From: Cellvibrionaceae bacterium 1162T.S.0a.05
GTDB lineage: Bacteria > Pseudomonadota > Gammaproteobacteria > Pseudomonadales > Cellvibrionaceae
Assembly: GCA_000964245.1 (NCBI GenBank)
Contig: LANB01000001.1
Coordinates: forward strand, 3,413,501 to 3,477,500
Length of the DNA stretch: 64,000 nucleotides
Reading direction: 5' to 3'
Part shown: piece by piece, positions 20,235 to 29,261 of the stretch
Layout: every line of letters starts with the position of its first letter
Position numbering within the stretch: position 1 is the stretch's first letter
Made by a program: the position numbers and the translations under genes
Notes under the pieces: generated by a model
The model's database searches: none
What the model saw: only the letters and a program-made list of their open reading frames with translations
What the model was told of the DNA's origin: nothing

Positions 20235-23234
20235 TTAGAAACGCAGAGACGCACCGAAACGGAAGTAACGCGGAGTTTGATAGTACTGACTCAAACCAAA
20301 GCGTGGGCTGGATACATTGGGAGACTCTTCAGCAAACTCATACACTTCGAGCGTTGAATCCGCATCAAACAGGTTAAACACTTCAGCTCTCAGTTCGAGG
20401 TCTGCACTTCCCACTTTCATGGAGTAAAGCGCAGAAATGTTGAACTGGTGGACCCAATCTGTGCGGCCGAAGGAACCACGAGGAATAAATGCATACTCTT
20501 CGTCGCCCTCAACAGCAGGGTCGCCCAAATCAGTTGTGAGATAGAAGGTGTCGCCGTAGGCAGGAGTTCCATCCGGGTGGCCAACACCGAAGGCGTTGAT
20601 CGGACGACCAGACTGCATGGTGTACGTCATACCCAAAGAAAGGTTATCTGTAATAGAGTAGCTTCCGAACAACTTCAGCTTATGACGGCGGTCATTAGGC
20701 AGGTAGCCATAAGCACCATCCATTAGCTGAGGAATATCGAAGTCCTGAGTAATACCCGCATCGTCCTGACCAATGTCAGATTTAACGAAGCCTTCAGTAT
20801 TCCCTTCGTTAACCGACCATACATAAGAACCACGGAATTGCCAGTTGTCGGCATAGAGGCGTTCGAACGTGAATTCAACTGCTTCATAAGTACGCTCGGC
20901 TTCCGGGAAACCCAGTTCTTCAGGTGTGTAAGTCACTTCCTCAATATCACCGGTATCGTTACATTCATCGTAAGTGACAACAGTGGTGCCGGGGTTTGTC
21001 AGAATGTAATGATCACAAGGTGTCAGAATGTCATCGATTGTGCTGCTAAGCTCGCGCTTGATATAGCGAACGCCACCCACCCAGTTTTCTGACAGCTCTT
21101 GCTCATAACCAACGATAAGTTCATCTTGATACATAGGATCAAGGGTCAAATCCAGTACGGTGCGTGTATCCGGGATTTCACCGTCGGCGTTAACCAGACG
21201 ATCACCAATTTTTGTTGTGGTTGGAACACCATTGGCATCAACAGAAGTGGGTGCAGCGGAGACCGGATCCCAAGCGCCATCAAATACATAGTAATCCTGG
21301 TAATCAAGTTCAGCACCAGAGAGTCTCACGTTGGTATTTGATGGAATGGGCAAATGGTAACGGCCCCAGTTGATGTAGGCGCGAGAGAAATCAGTACCTG
21401 TTGGTGACCAGGTTAACGCGAGGCGCGGTGCCCACTGGTTATCAACATCGATAAAGGTTTCACCATTGGAGTTCAGGTTCTCAAATGTTTCGTTACGAAT
21501 ACCGATACGAGCAGTAAAGTAATCATTGATTTCCCACTGGTCTTCAAGGTAATAAGCCGACGCTTTCGTTTCGAAGCTTCCGCCATTTTCAATGTAACGG
21601 AGTCGAACAGTTTCGACATCAGTGCCATCGCCATTTGCGTCTGGTACGGTTGCACCGTTCGCCAGTTGGGCTCCAACGGCATAGGTTTCATAACGGTAAT
21701 AGATACCGCCGGGTTCTACGCCATAAACATCGGCACCAGAGTATGTCGATGCAGCTTCTGAAGTATTGACTTCGTTATCGATACCAGCGCGAATGGTGTG
21801 GTCGCCGAGCGTCCATTCAACATCAAAACGCAATGCTTCACGTTCGTCACCACCGACGTCAACCAGGACGTTCACTTCACAACCAGGTCGTGCACTGCCT
21901 GGGCGGTCAGTTCTCACATCGACCACAATAGGGCAGGTTGAGTCAGTTGAACTAACAGTGGTCAGGTCATATTTGTTTCGTCCTGCGAGTGCAGAAATAA
22001 ACAGATTGTCAGTGACCTGGCCGTCGTAGCGGAGAATGAAGTTTTTACCACCACGATAGTCACGAGTCACACCGATAAAATCGCCCTTGGTGTCTGTATC
22101 GACATCGTAGGAGTAGGTATCGGTAATACGCTCACGTTCGTCACTGAAGGCGGTGAAGTTCAGGATATGATCGTCAGTGATATTCCAGGTGAGTTTACCG
22201 CCCCAGAAATCATCTGCCGTTTCGCGCAGGTTGCGTCTTTCGGGAGAATCGAGAGAGTTAAACTCGGAATCAGAAGACTGGGGTTCGACTAATACGTAGA
22301 AGAAGAGCTTGTCTTCGATAATCGGGCCGCTTGCATAGAGGTCAACTGTGGTTGAACCGAATTCGTTCTTTTCGTTGTAATCATACAGGGTGCCATCAGC
22401 ATAGTAGGTATTACGCGAAGAGGAGGAGAGAGCAGCGGGCTCGAAATAAGTGACAACACCGTAGTGGAAGTCGTTGGAACCACTCTTCGTGACGGAGTTT
22501 AATACCCCACCCACTGAACGGCCAAACTCTGCTGAGTAACCGCCCGATTTGATTTGAAATTGTTCGTAGAATTCGAAGGGTACTGAACTACCACCCAAAC
22601 CATTACGGAAGTTGGTGACGTTCATACCGTCGATGTAATAAGCGTTTTCCGCTACTGATGCACCGCCGAAGGAAATCAAATCCTTATCGGTTGATGTAAA
22701 TGAGTTATCACCGAGAATTGTGTCCGGGGCTAACAACGCAACCGATTCGATATCACGGGAAACAGGCATTCTGGACACTTCTTCCAGCGTCATGTTCAAT
22801 GCGGATTCGGCTGTCGCGGTGTTGATCATCGAAACCGCAGTTCCGTAAGTGATCATTTCTTCAGTGACTACGGAGGATTCTTCCATATTCAGGGTCAGGT
22901 TGGCGGCTGAACCCAGTTGCACCAGAACCTCACCAATAACAATACTTTTGTAGCCGGGTTTACTTGATATTAATTTGTATTTTCCAGGTGGCAATTGGAG
23001 TTGGAATTTTCCATCGTCACCTGTCGATATTTCCCGGCTGAAACCGGTACTTTCATTGGTGACCGTTAATGTCGCGTCGCTTAGGCCGCCTCCCGATACA
23101 TCGGAAATCTCACCTTTTATGGTTCCGTTTACATTGCTACCAGCAGCGTAAGCGGGCACAGAAAGTGCGGAGGCCAACGCGATGGTTGATACCAACACCC
23201 CTGACTTTATAAAGTTAAACTGGCTTCGTCTCAT
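20235..23234 (-). CDS. TonB-dependent receptor with N-terminal carboxypeptidase-regulatory-like domain
   Basis: Outer-membrane active transporter, 999 residues from ATG 23234. A signal peptide (MRRSQFNFIKSGVLVSTIAL onward, cleaved near AYAAG) precedes a CarboxypepD_reg-like beta domain (about 35-115, GTIKGEISDVSGGGLSDATL). A plug follows with YYIDGMNVTNFR and SVGGVLNSVTKSGSNDF, then a long barrel ending in RYFRFGASLRF with the terminal aromatic typical of barrels. This is the Oar-like class rather than a classic siderophore receptor. The ligand is unknown. Frames upstream of ATG 23234 lack a signal peptide. The neighbouring oligopeptide importer makes a peptide ligand possible. Confidence 0.88.
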   Translation of the reverse strand: MRRSQFNFIKSGVLVSTIALASALSVPAYAAGSNVNGTIKGEISDVSGGGLSDATLTVTNESTGFSREISTGDDGKFQLQLPPGKYKLISSKPGYKSIVIGEVLVQLGSAANLTLNMEESSVVTEEMITYGTAVSMINTATAESALNMTLEEVSRMPVSRDIESVALLAPDTILGDNSFTSTDKDLISFGGASVAENAYYIDGMNVTNFRNGLGGSSVPFEFYEQFQIKSGGYSAEFGRSVGGVLNSVTKSGSNDFHYGVVTYFEPAALSSSSRNTYYADGTLYDYNEKNEFGSTTVDLYASGPIIEDKLFFYVLVEPQSSDSEFNSLDSPERRNLRETADDFWGGKLTWNITDDHILNFTAFSDERERITDTYSYDVDTDTKGDFIGVTRDYRGGKNFILRYDGQVTDNLFISALAGRNKYDLTTVSSTDSTCPIVVDVRTDRPGSARPGCEVNVLVDVGGDEREALRFDVEWTLGDHTIRAGIDNEVNTSEAASTYSGADVYGVEPGGIYYRYETYAVGAQLANGATVPDANGDGTDVETVRLRYIENGGSFETKASAYYLEDQWEINDYFTARIGIRNETFENLNSNGETFIDVDNQWAPRLALTWSPTGTDFSRAYINWGRYHLPIPSNTNVRLSGAELDYQDYYVFDGAWDPVSAAPTSVDANGVPTTTKIGDRLVNADGEIPDTRTVLDLTLDPMYQDELIVGYEQELSENWVGGVRYIKRELSSTIDDILTPCDHYILTNPGTTVVTYDECNDTGDIEEVTYTPEELGFPEAERTYEAVEFTFERLYADNWQFRGSYVWSVNEGNTEGFVKSDIGQDDAGITQDFDIPQLMDGAYGYLPNDRRHKLKLFGSYSITDNLSLGMTYTMQSGRPINAFGVGHPDGTPAYGDTFYLTTDLGDPAVEGDEEYAFIPRGSFGRTDWVHQFNISALYSMKVGSADLELRAEVFNLFDADSTLEVYEFAEESPNVSSPRFGLSQYYQTPRYFRFGASLRF

Positions 23235-23530
23235 AGACTGTTTTCTCCGTAGGATAGTTACAGATTTAGTGTTTTCTATATTGGGGTCAAATCGAATCCA
23301 GTGCTTCGAGCAAAAGCACTTCAGACTGAGCGAGCATGCTCGTCGAATAGGAATAAACAATGATTTATTGAGACAAATGTAGATAAGTCCATAAGTCACC
23401 CCCAAGTGATTTAAAAATGGCTGTTACTAGTGGTGGCAGGTGCAGCTTTTGTATTTGTTGTTGTTGATCCCGCTCACTCGGATCCAAGCATTAAAAAAGA
23501 AAACAAACTAAAAAATTACTGTTGATATGA

Positions 23531-23551
23531 CATCCGGATATATTCCGGATG
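23531..23551. promoter_or_regulatory. Inverted repeat upstream of the TonB-receptor gene
   Basis: CATCCGGA and TCCGGATG flank a 5-base AT spacer, making a 21-base dyad about 300 bases upstream of the receptor start. It has the size of an operator for a dimeric regulator; no regulator gene is adjacent and there is no T-run. Confidence 0.4.
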
Positions 23552-23800
23552 CACAGCAAAATTACTGCTGGCTTGCTTTCTCACTTAATACAAACAAACA
23601 CTGTGCCAGTTGTGCTTTTCCCTGCGGAGGCGTTTATCCTTTTTGTTAAGAACGTATTAAGTTTGGTTGAAATATTAAACAACCACCCACTCTTGTCAAT
23701 GATTTTACCTGGTTCAAGACAAAGGAAAGGGAATCTTTTTTGTCATTAAATTCTTTTGTGCAAAAAAAAGAAATATATGCGCCAAAGAAGTGAGTGTATT

Positions 23801-23814
23801 GTGTGCATGCACAC
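23801..23814. promoter_or_regulatory. 14-base perfect palindrome
   Basis: GTGTGCATGCACAC is self-complementary and alternates purine and pyrimidine. It lies about 50 bases beyond the stop of the ABC ATPase gene, so it may be an operator or simply a structural sequence. Confidence 0.25.
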
Positions 23815-23866
23815 TTATGTAGTGACAAAAAGATCCACTCCCTATGCCCAAAACGAGCAAGTGAGC

Positions 23867-25483
23867 TTAGTTTGTATGAATTCTTGGTATCGCTGAAAGC
23901 AGTTTTTGCGTATAGGGCTGTTGCGGTGAAAGAAATAACTTTTCCGTCTCTTCAATTTCAACAATTTTCCCGTGCTGCATGACCGCGACGCGATCGCACA
24001 AATAACGTACAACTGACAAGTCATGCGAGATGAAGAGCATGGTCAATTGGTGTTTCTTTGCGAGTTTTAAAAGCAAATCGAGTATTTGGGCCTGTATGGT
24101 CACATCCAATGCGGATACCGGTTCGTCAGCGACGATGAAACGAGGCTCAACAGCAAGGGCGCGGGCAATAGCGATACGCTGACGCTGCCCGCCAGAAAAT
24201 TCATGCGGGTATTTGCGAATGTGTTTTCGCTCAAGGCCGACTTCGTCCATCAGGTGATTGACGCGTTCGAGTACTTCGTTTTTCTTTGCCAATTTGTGGA
24301 GCAGGAGAGGCTCGGCCAAGGTATCGAAAACGGTCATTCGGGGGTTGAGCGATGCGTAAGGGTCTTGAAAAATCATTTGAAAATCGCGGCGAGCTTCTCG
24401 CAGTGAGGTGTTGCCGAGCTCGCGAATGCGGTGCTTACCAATGCGGATATCACCTGCCTGACTTTCGACAAGGCGGATAAGGCTCCTACCAAACGTCGAT
24501 TTCCCGGACCCGGATTCTCCGACAAGCCCAAAAATCTCACCTTCGCGAATATTGAGACTAATATCGTCAACTGCTTTAACCGTACTCACAATTCTCTGAC
24601 GAAACAGACCGCGGGTATTGTTGAAATGTGTCACCACGTTTTTGGCTTCGACGAAGTCTTCATGACTGCTGTCGTATTTAAATTCGTCCGGTTTGGCCGA
24701 TTGAGGAATGGCTGCGATGAGTTTGCGGGTATAAGGGTGTGAACAGTTCTCGAAAATGTCTGCGGGGCTGCCTTCTTCAACAACGCGGCCATTTTTCATA
24801 ACCAGTATATGTTTGGCCATATCGGCGACCACACCCAGATCATGCGTAATGAATATGACGGCGAGATCGTGGCTGGCTTGCAAGTCTTTCAATAGTTGCA
24901 GAATTTGTTTTTGTACGGTGACATCGAGCGCTGTAGTGGGTTCGTCGGCGATGATGAGTTCGGGTTCTGTGACCAGCGCCATCGCAATCATCACGCGTTG
25001 ACGCATGCCGCCAGAAAATTCGTGGGGGTAGCTGTCTATGCGTTCACGTGCATTGTTAATTCCCACTTCTTCAAGTGCACTGAGCGCTTTTTCTTTGGCT
25101 GCTTTTTTACTCAGTGTTTTGTTGTGGCAACGCAAGGCTTCGATAAGTTGATCGCCCACCCGCATGAAAGGGTTGAGCGACGTCATTGGGTCCTGAAATA
25201 TCATCGCGATGCGATTACCGCGATAGGCACGCAGGGCTTTCTCATTCAGTTTGAGTAGATCCTTGCCATCAAAGATGGCCGAGCCACCTTCAATTTTGCC
25301 GGGTGGAGAAGGTACAAGACCGAGCAAACTGTAACAGGCAACCGATTTGCCGGAGCCGGATTCACCGACAATGCCAAGCACTTCGCCCTTATTCAAGCTG
25401 AAGCTGACATCATCAACGGCCAGCGTTTGACCCTCGCGGGTGTAAAAACTGGTGCGTAAATTTTTAACGTTTAACAAACTCAT
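23867..25483 (-). CDS. Peptide ABC transporter, fused double ATP-binding protein
   Basis: Two nucleotide-binding domains in one 538-residue chain, equivalent to fused OppD-OppF or YejF. The first half has Walker A GESGSGKSVACYSL and signature FSGGMRQRVMIAMAL; the second has GESGSGKSTFGRSL and FSGGQRQRIAIARAL, each with a Walker B (IIADEPTTALD, IVADEPVSALD). It is the last gene of the minus-strand run SBP-permease-permease-ATPase and lies 3 bases after the permease, so the complete importer is encoded here. Confidence 0.94.
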   Translation of the reverse strand: MSLLNVKNLRTSFYTREGQTLAVDDVSFSLNKGEVLGIVGESGSGKSVACYSLLGLVPSPPGKIEGGSAIFDGKDLLKLNEKALRAYRGNRIAMIFQDPMTSLNPFMRVGDQLIEALRCHNKTLSKKAAKEKALSALEEVGINNARERIDSYPHEFSGGMRQRVMIAMALVTEPELIIADEPTTALDVTVQKQILQLLKDLQASHDLAVIFITHDLGVVADMAKHILVMKNGRVVEEGSPADIFENCSHPYTRKLIAAIPQSAKPDEFKYDSSHEDFVEAKNVVTHFNNTRGLFRQRIVSTVKAVDDISLNIREGEIFGLVGESGSGKSTFGRSLIRLVESQAGDIRIGKHRIRELGNTSLREARRDFQMIFQDPYASLNPRMTVFDTLAEPLLLHKLAKKNEVLERVNHLMDEVGLERKHIRKYPHEFSGGQRQRIAIARALAVEPRFIVADEPVSALDVTIQAQILDLLLKLAKKHQLTMLFISHDLSVVRYLCDRVAVMQHGKIVEIEETEKLFLSPQQPYTQKLLSAIPRIHTN

Positions 25484-25486
25484 GGC

Positions 25487-26371
25487 TTAGTCTTGAGAAG
25501 CGCGCGGGTCGAGGGCATCTCGCAGCCCATCACCGAGAAAATTAAGAGAAAAGAGCGTAAGAGAAAGCAAAATACCAGGATAGATAAGCAACCAGGGGTA
25601 CTCTTCCATAGTTTCCACTCCGGCCTTAATCAGGGAGCCCCAGGAGCTTTGCGGCGGCTGAATCCCGAGGCCGAGAAAACTCAGAAAGGATTCCAGCAGA
25701 ATGACACTCGGAATGGTGAGCGTCGTATAAATAATAATTGGCCCCAACACATTGGGAATTAAATGCTTTTGCATGATTTGCCAGCGTGTCAGGCCCATGG
25801 CAACGGCGGCTTCAATAAATTCCTGGCGGCGCAAGGAAACCACTTGCCCCCGAACAATCCGAGCCATGGTTAACCACTCTACCGCGCCTATGGCGAGAAA
25901 AAGTAAGAGCATGCTGCGGCCAAAGACCACGGTCAGCAAAATAATAAATATCGCAAAGGGCAGGGCGTAGAGAATATCGACCAGTCGCATCATAATGGCA
26001 TCGACGCGGCCACCAAAAAAACCGGCGATGGTTCCCCACAACACGCCAATCAAAAGCGCGACACTGGTGGCCACCAGGCCCACCATAAGAGAAATGCGAC
26101 TGCCGTACAGCATACGTGTGAGCTGGTCACGACCAAACACATCCGTCCCAAACCAATGTTCAGCAGAAGGTGGTGTTGCTCCCAGGTATAAATCCTGTTG
26201 TTCATAGGAATAGGGGGCAATCCAGGGCGTGAGTAAGGCAAGAACAACAATAATGCTGAGGACTGCCATGCCGAACATAGCCAATTTATTTTTACGCAAG
26301 CGACGAAATGCGTCCTGCCAGAGAGAGCGGCCTTTTTCGTACTGCTGTAATTCCTGAATAAGTTCGCTCAT
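25487..26371 (-). CDS. Peptide ABC transporter permease, OppC-like
   Basis: Inner-membrane permease, 294 residues, six predicted helices. The N-terminal WQDAFRRLRKNKLAMFGMAV segment is typical of OppC/DppC, and the EAA loop EAAVAMGLTRWQIMQKHLIPN binds the ATPase. The start is ATG 26371, which overlaps the stop of the preceding permease (ATGA, 4 bases); an upstream in-frame start at 26410 is unlikely. Confidence 0.93.
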   Translation of the reverse strand: MSELIQELQQYEKGRSLWQDAFRRLRKNKLAMFGMAVLSIIVVLALLTPWIAPYSYEQQDLYLGATPPSAEHWFGTDVFGRDQLTRMLYGSRISLMVGLVATSVALLIGVLWGTIAGFFGGRVDAIMMRLVDILYALPFAIFIILLTVVFGRSMLLLFLAIGAVEWLTMARIVRGQVVSLRRQEFIEAAVAMGLTRWQIMQKHLIPNVLGPIIIYTTLTIPSVILLESFLSFLGLGIQPPQSSWGSLIKAGVETMEEYPWLLIYPGILLSLTLFSLNFLGDGLRDALDPRASQD

Positions 26372-27300
26372 GACTTCAACATATTCTCGCGCAGTTTCGG
26401 ATTGAGCCACACGAGGAGAATATCTGCGAGTAAATTAAAAATAATAATCAGGGTGGCAAAGAAAATGGTGGTGCCGAGTATCATGGTGTAATCGCGATTA
26501 AACGCCGCTTGCAAATAAAAACGGCCTAAACCGGGCACCTGAAAAACAGTTTCCACAACAAAAGAACCGGATAACAACATCGCGGCAGCCGGGCCAGCAA
26601 AAGAGACGACCGGCGCAAGACCTCCACGCAAGGCGTGGTGCGTGAGTATACGAAGCGGGGACAAACCTTTTGCCCGCGCAGTGCGAATGTAATCCTGAGA
26701 GAGCACTTCAAGCATGCCGCCACGCGTGAGTCGCGCGACATACGCCGCATACGCGGCACCGAGCGTGATGGCCGGCAGGATTTTATCCCCCGGGGTCGCG
26801 TTCCAGCCCGAAATGGGCAAGGCATTTAAACCGATACCAAAAATTAAAATCAATAAAGGCCCGAGAACGAAGGAGGGCAAACAAATCCCGGCCATGGCCA
26901 GCGACATCGGCACATAGTCCTGCAAGCTATTCGGCCGCAGAGCGGCGACCACACCGGAAGCGATACCAATGCACATTGCAAACAACAGCGCGTAAAAGCC
27001 CAGTTCCAGGGTAACCGGCAAACCGGTGGAAATCATTTCCGTAACGGTTCGCGTGGGGTATTTGAATGAAGGGCCGAAATCGCCTTTTAACAAATTGCCA
27101 AGATAATTGAAAAATTGCACATGCACCGGGTCGTCGAGGTTGTAGCGTTTGTTGAGTGTTTCCAGAACAACTTGAGGGACGCGCCTTTCCTGATCGAATG
27201 GCCCACCAGGTGCCAAACGAATTAAGGTAAAGGTGATCAGAATAACGACAAAGAGCACCGGAATTGCGGTGAGCAAGCGCTGTGCAATAAAACGCAACAT
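26368..27300 (-). CDS. Peptide ABC transporter permease, OppB-like
   Basis: 310-residue inner-membrane permease with the OppB/DppB N terminus (MLRFIAQRLLTAIPVLFVV, then LAPGGPFDQER) and the EAA loop YIRTARAKGLSPLRILTHHAL near residue 200. It pairs with the OppC-like subunit, with which it shares a 4-base overlap, and lies 8 bases after the solute-binding protein gene. The set could import oligopeptides or murein peptides. Confidence 0.93.
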   Translation of the reverse strand: MLRFIAQRLLTAIPVLFVVILITFTLIRLAPGGPFDQERRVPQVVLETLNKRYNLDDPVHVQFFNYLGNLLKGDFGPSFKYPTRTVTEMISTGLPVTLELGFYALLFAMCIGIASGVVAALRPNSLQDYVPMSLAMAGICLPSFVLGPLLILIFGIGLNALPISGWNATPGDKILPAITLGAAYAAYVARLTRGGMLEVLSQDYIRTARAKGLSPLRILTHHALRGGLAPVVSFAGPAAAMLLSGSFVVETVFQVPGLGRFYLQAAFNRDYTMILGTTIFFATLIIIFNLLADILLVWLNPKLRENMLKS

Positions 27301-27308
27301 GGTAAAAA

Positions 27309-28970
27309 CTACTCGCTATCGTCTTCGAGATAAACGCCTTCGAAGCGATGGTAGTGCATCACATTGCTGTACCATCCCTTTACAGAGGTATGCACCAGAT
27401 TGAGATCCGAGTAATAGTAGAGTGGTATCAAAGGCATGACATCAGCAATCATCTTGTTGGCTTTCTCAAACAATTCGTAACGTTTTTCGATATCAACCGT
27501 TGCATTAATTTCATCGAGCAGGGCTTTATATTCGGGGCTGGCCCAGCCAGTGTAGTTGTTGCCGCCACCGGGAATGAGCACGTTAAAAAAGTTGGTGGGT
27601 TCGACATAGTCGGCAATCCAACCGGTGCGACCGATGTCGTGATGCAGGTTTAACATCGTATTCAGATAGACTTTCCATTCCTGGTTTTCCAGTTGAATAT
27701 CAATGTTCAAAGTGTCTTTCCACATTTGTTGTATGGCGAGCGCCACTTTCTTGTGGTTTTCATTTGTGTTGTAAAGCACACTGCGAACCGGGAAACCCTC
27801 GCCATTGGGGTAACCCGCTTCAGCCAGTAATTGGCGTGCGAGTTCCGGGTCGTAGGAAAAATATGACTTGGGCTGATAGCCTTCAGGGTCGGGTGGCACC
27901 ATGGTGTAGGCGGGCACTTCTTCGCCCTTGGTAACTTTTTCTACAAGCGTTTTGCGGTCGATGGACAGGGCGAGAGCCTTGCGTACACGCACATCATCAA
28001 AAGGCTTTTGCGTCATGTTGATGCTGTAGTAATAGGTGGCGTAGTTGGGGTAAATTCGTAAAAACTCCGGATTTTTCTCGCGATACACTGCAATCTTTTC
28101 AATGGCCATTTGCGGCGTATGGGTTAAATGAATTTTCCCCGAGCGGAAATAGCGTTCTTCTACACTGTATTCGGTAATGGGGTAAAAATGAATGCCTTCC
28201 AGCCAGACATCTTCCGCGCCCCAGAAGTGAGGGTTTTTTTCCAATTCAATAACGTTGTTAATTTCCCAGCGCTTCAAGGTAAAAGGGCCATTGCCAACAA
28301 ACGTTTCGGGGATGGTCCAGCGATTTGATGGGTCGTCCAGGTCACCACCGGCGAGCACGGTTGCTTTGTGCACGGGGTAGAAAGAGTGGTGGTCGAGAAC
28401 TTGCAGAAAAAACGATGTCGGGTTTGCTAATTCGAGTTGCAGTTGATAGTCGTTAAGGGCCTTAACACCCACTTCCGAAAAATCATCAATTTCACCGGTA
28501 TAAAACGCTTCGCCGTTTTTAAAATAAAACATCATGTAGGCGTATTCGTTGGGCAGCGTCGGTGTCAGGGCACGCTTGTAAGACCAGACAAAATCGTGAG
28601 CGGTCAGCGGGTCGCCATTGGACCAGCGCGCATTTTCCCGGATGTTAAAAATATACGTCAGACCGTCATCGGAAATTGTCCAACTCTCTGCAACGCCGGG
28701 GCCGGGTTCCAGCGTTTTGGGGTGCAGTTTGGTCAAACCTTCAAACAGGCCGACGATCACATTGCGGTCTGGATCGCCTGCAGTTAAGTGGGGGTCGAGC
28801 CCTTTGGGTTCCTCACCGTTGGCTACGAACAATACCCGGTTTTTGTTTCCCCAATCGCGATTGCTCTCTTGCTTTTCACCACAAGCTGACAACAGAAGTG
28901 CTAACGCACTTAAAAAACACCATAAGAAGAAGCGGCGGATGACGAGTGATCCACGTAGAAGAGAAACCAT
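27309..28970 (-). CDS. Oligopeptide-binding lipoprotein (OppA-like)
   Basis: Extracytoplasmic solute-binding protein of family 5, about 553 residues. The N terminus has a hydrophobic helix and lipobox LLLSACGEKQ, so it is a lipoprotein. EEPKGLDPHLTAGDPDRNVI and FNIRENARWSNGDPLTAHDFVW are characteristic OppA/MppA segments, and the C-terminal GWYSNVMHYHRF is also typical. ATG 28970 is the most likely start; a TTG lies 15 bases further upstream. It is the first gene of the importer operon. Confidence 0.92.
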   Translation of the reverse strand: MVSLLRGSLVIRRFFLWCFLSALALLLSACGEKQESNRDWGNKNRVLFVANGEEPKGLDPHLTAGDPDRNVIVGLFEGLTKLHPKTLEPGPGVAESWTISDDGLTYIFNIRENARWSNGDPLTAHDFVWSYKRALTPTLPNEYAYMMFYFKNGEAFYTGEIDDFSEVGVKALNDYQLQLELANPTSFFLQVLDHHSFYPVHKATVLAGGDLDDPSNRWTIPETFVGNGPFTLKRWEINNVIELEKNPHFWGAEDVWLEGIHFYPITEYSVEERYFRSGKIHLTHTPQMAIEKIAVYREKNPEFLRIYPNYATYYYSINMTQKPFDDVRVRKALALSIDRKTLVEKVTKGEEVPAYTMVPPDPEGYQPKSYFSYDPELARQLLAEAGYPNGEGFPVRSVLYNTNENHKKVALAIQQMWKDTLNIDIQLENQEWKVYLNTMLNLHHDIGRTGWIADYVEPTNFFNVLIPGGGNNYTGWASPEYKALLDEINATVDIEKRYELFEKANKMIADVMPLIPLYYYSDLNLVHTSVKGWYSNVMHYHRFEGVYLEDDSE

Positions 28971-29261
28971 ATTGTACTGCCCCAATGCTTTTAATAAATA
29001 TGTGACCCAGACAGGCTCTGGATTCTGTTAAGCAAGCGCTGCGCAATCTGTAGTGTGTCACTTTGCAAGGAATTCACGTCAGCAAGTGGGTGTTACAAAC
29101 CGTGTCAGCGCTCGCTTGGCATTATTCGGATGCTCCCTAGTATAGGGAAGAGGTGCTTAGCGTCAATAACAGAACAACGAGTTTTTAATGACACAATCAA
29201 TTGTGTGTCATGGACTACACTTTTTATTAACGGTTCCCCGAATGGAAGAAAAGCACCCCGT

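Larger units (their letters stand above)
23235..23866. other. 632-base AT-rich gap between receptor and ABC importer genes
   Basis: No coding frame is credible here. It holds the receptor promoter region on the minus strand. Two dyads stand out and are listed separately: an 8-bp-arm inverted repeat at 23531-23551 and a 14-base perfect palindrome at 23801-23814. I see no tRNA-like or T-run terminator structure. Confidence 0.5.

Noticed and set aside
23435-23480. Small RNA or terminator between the receptor and ABC genes
   Set aside because: No stable stem followed by a T-run could be found; only unlinked dyads are present.
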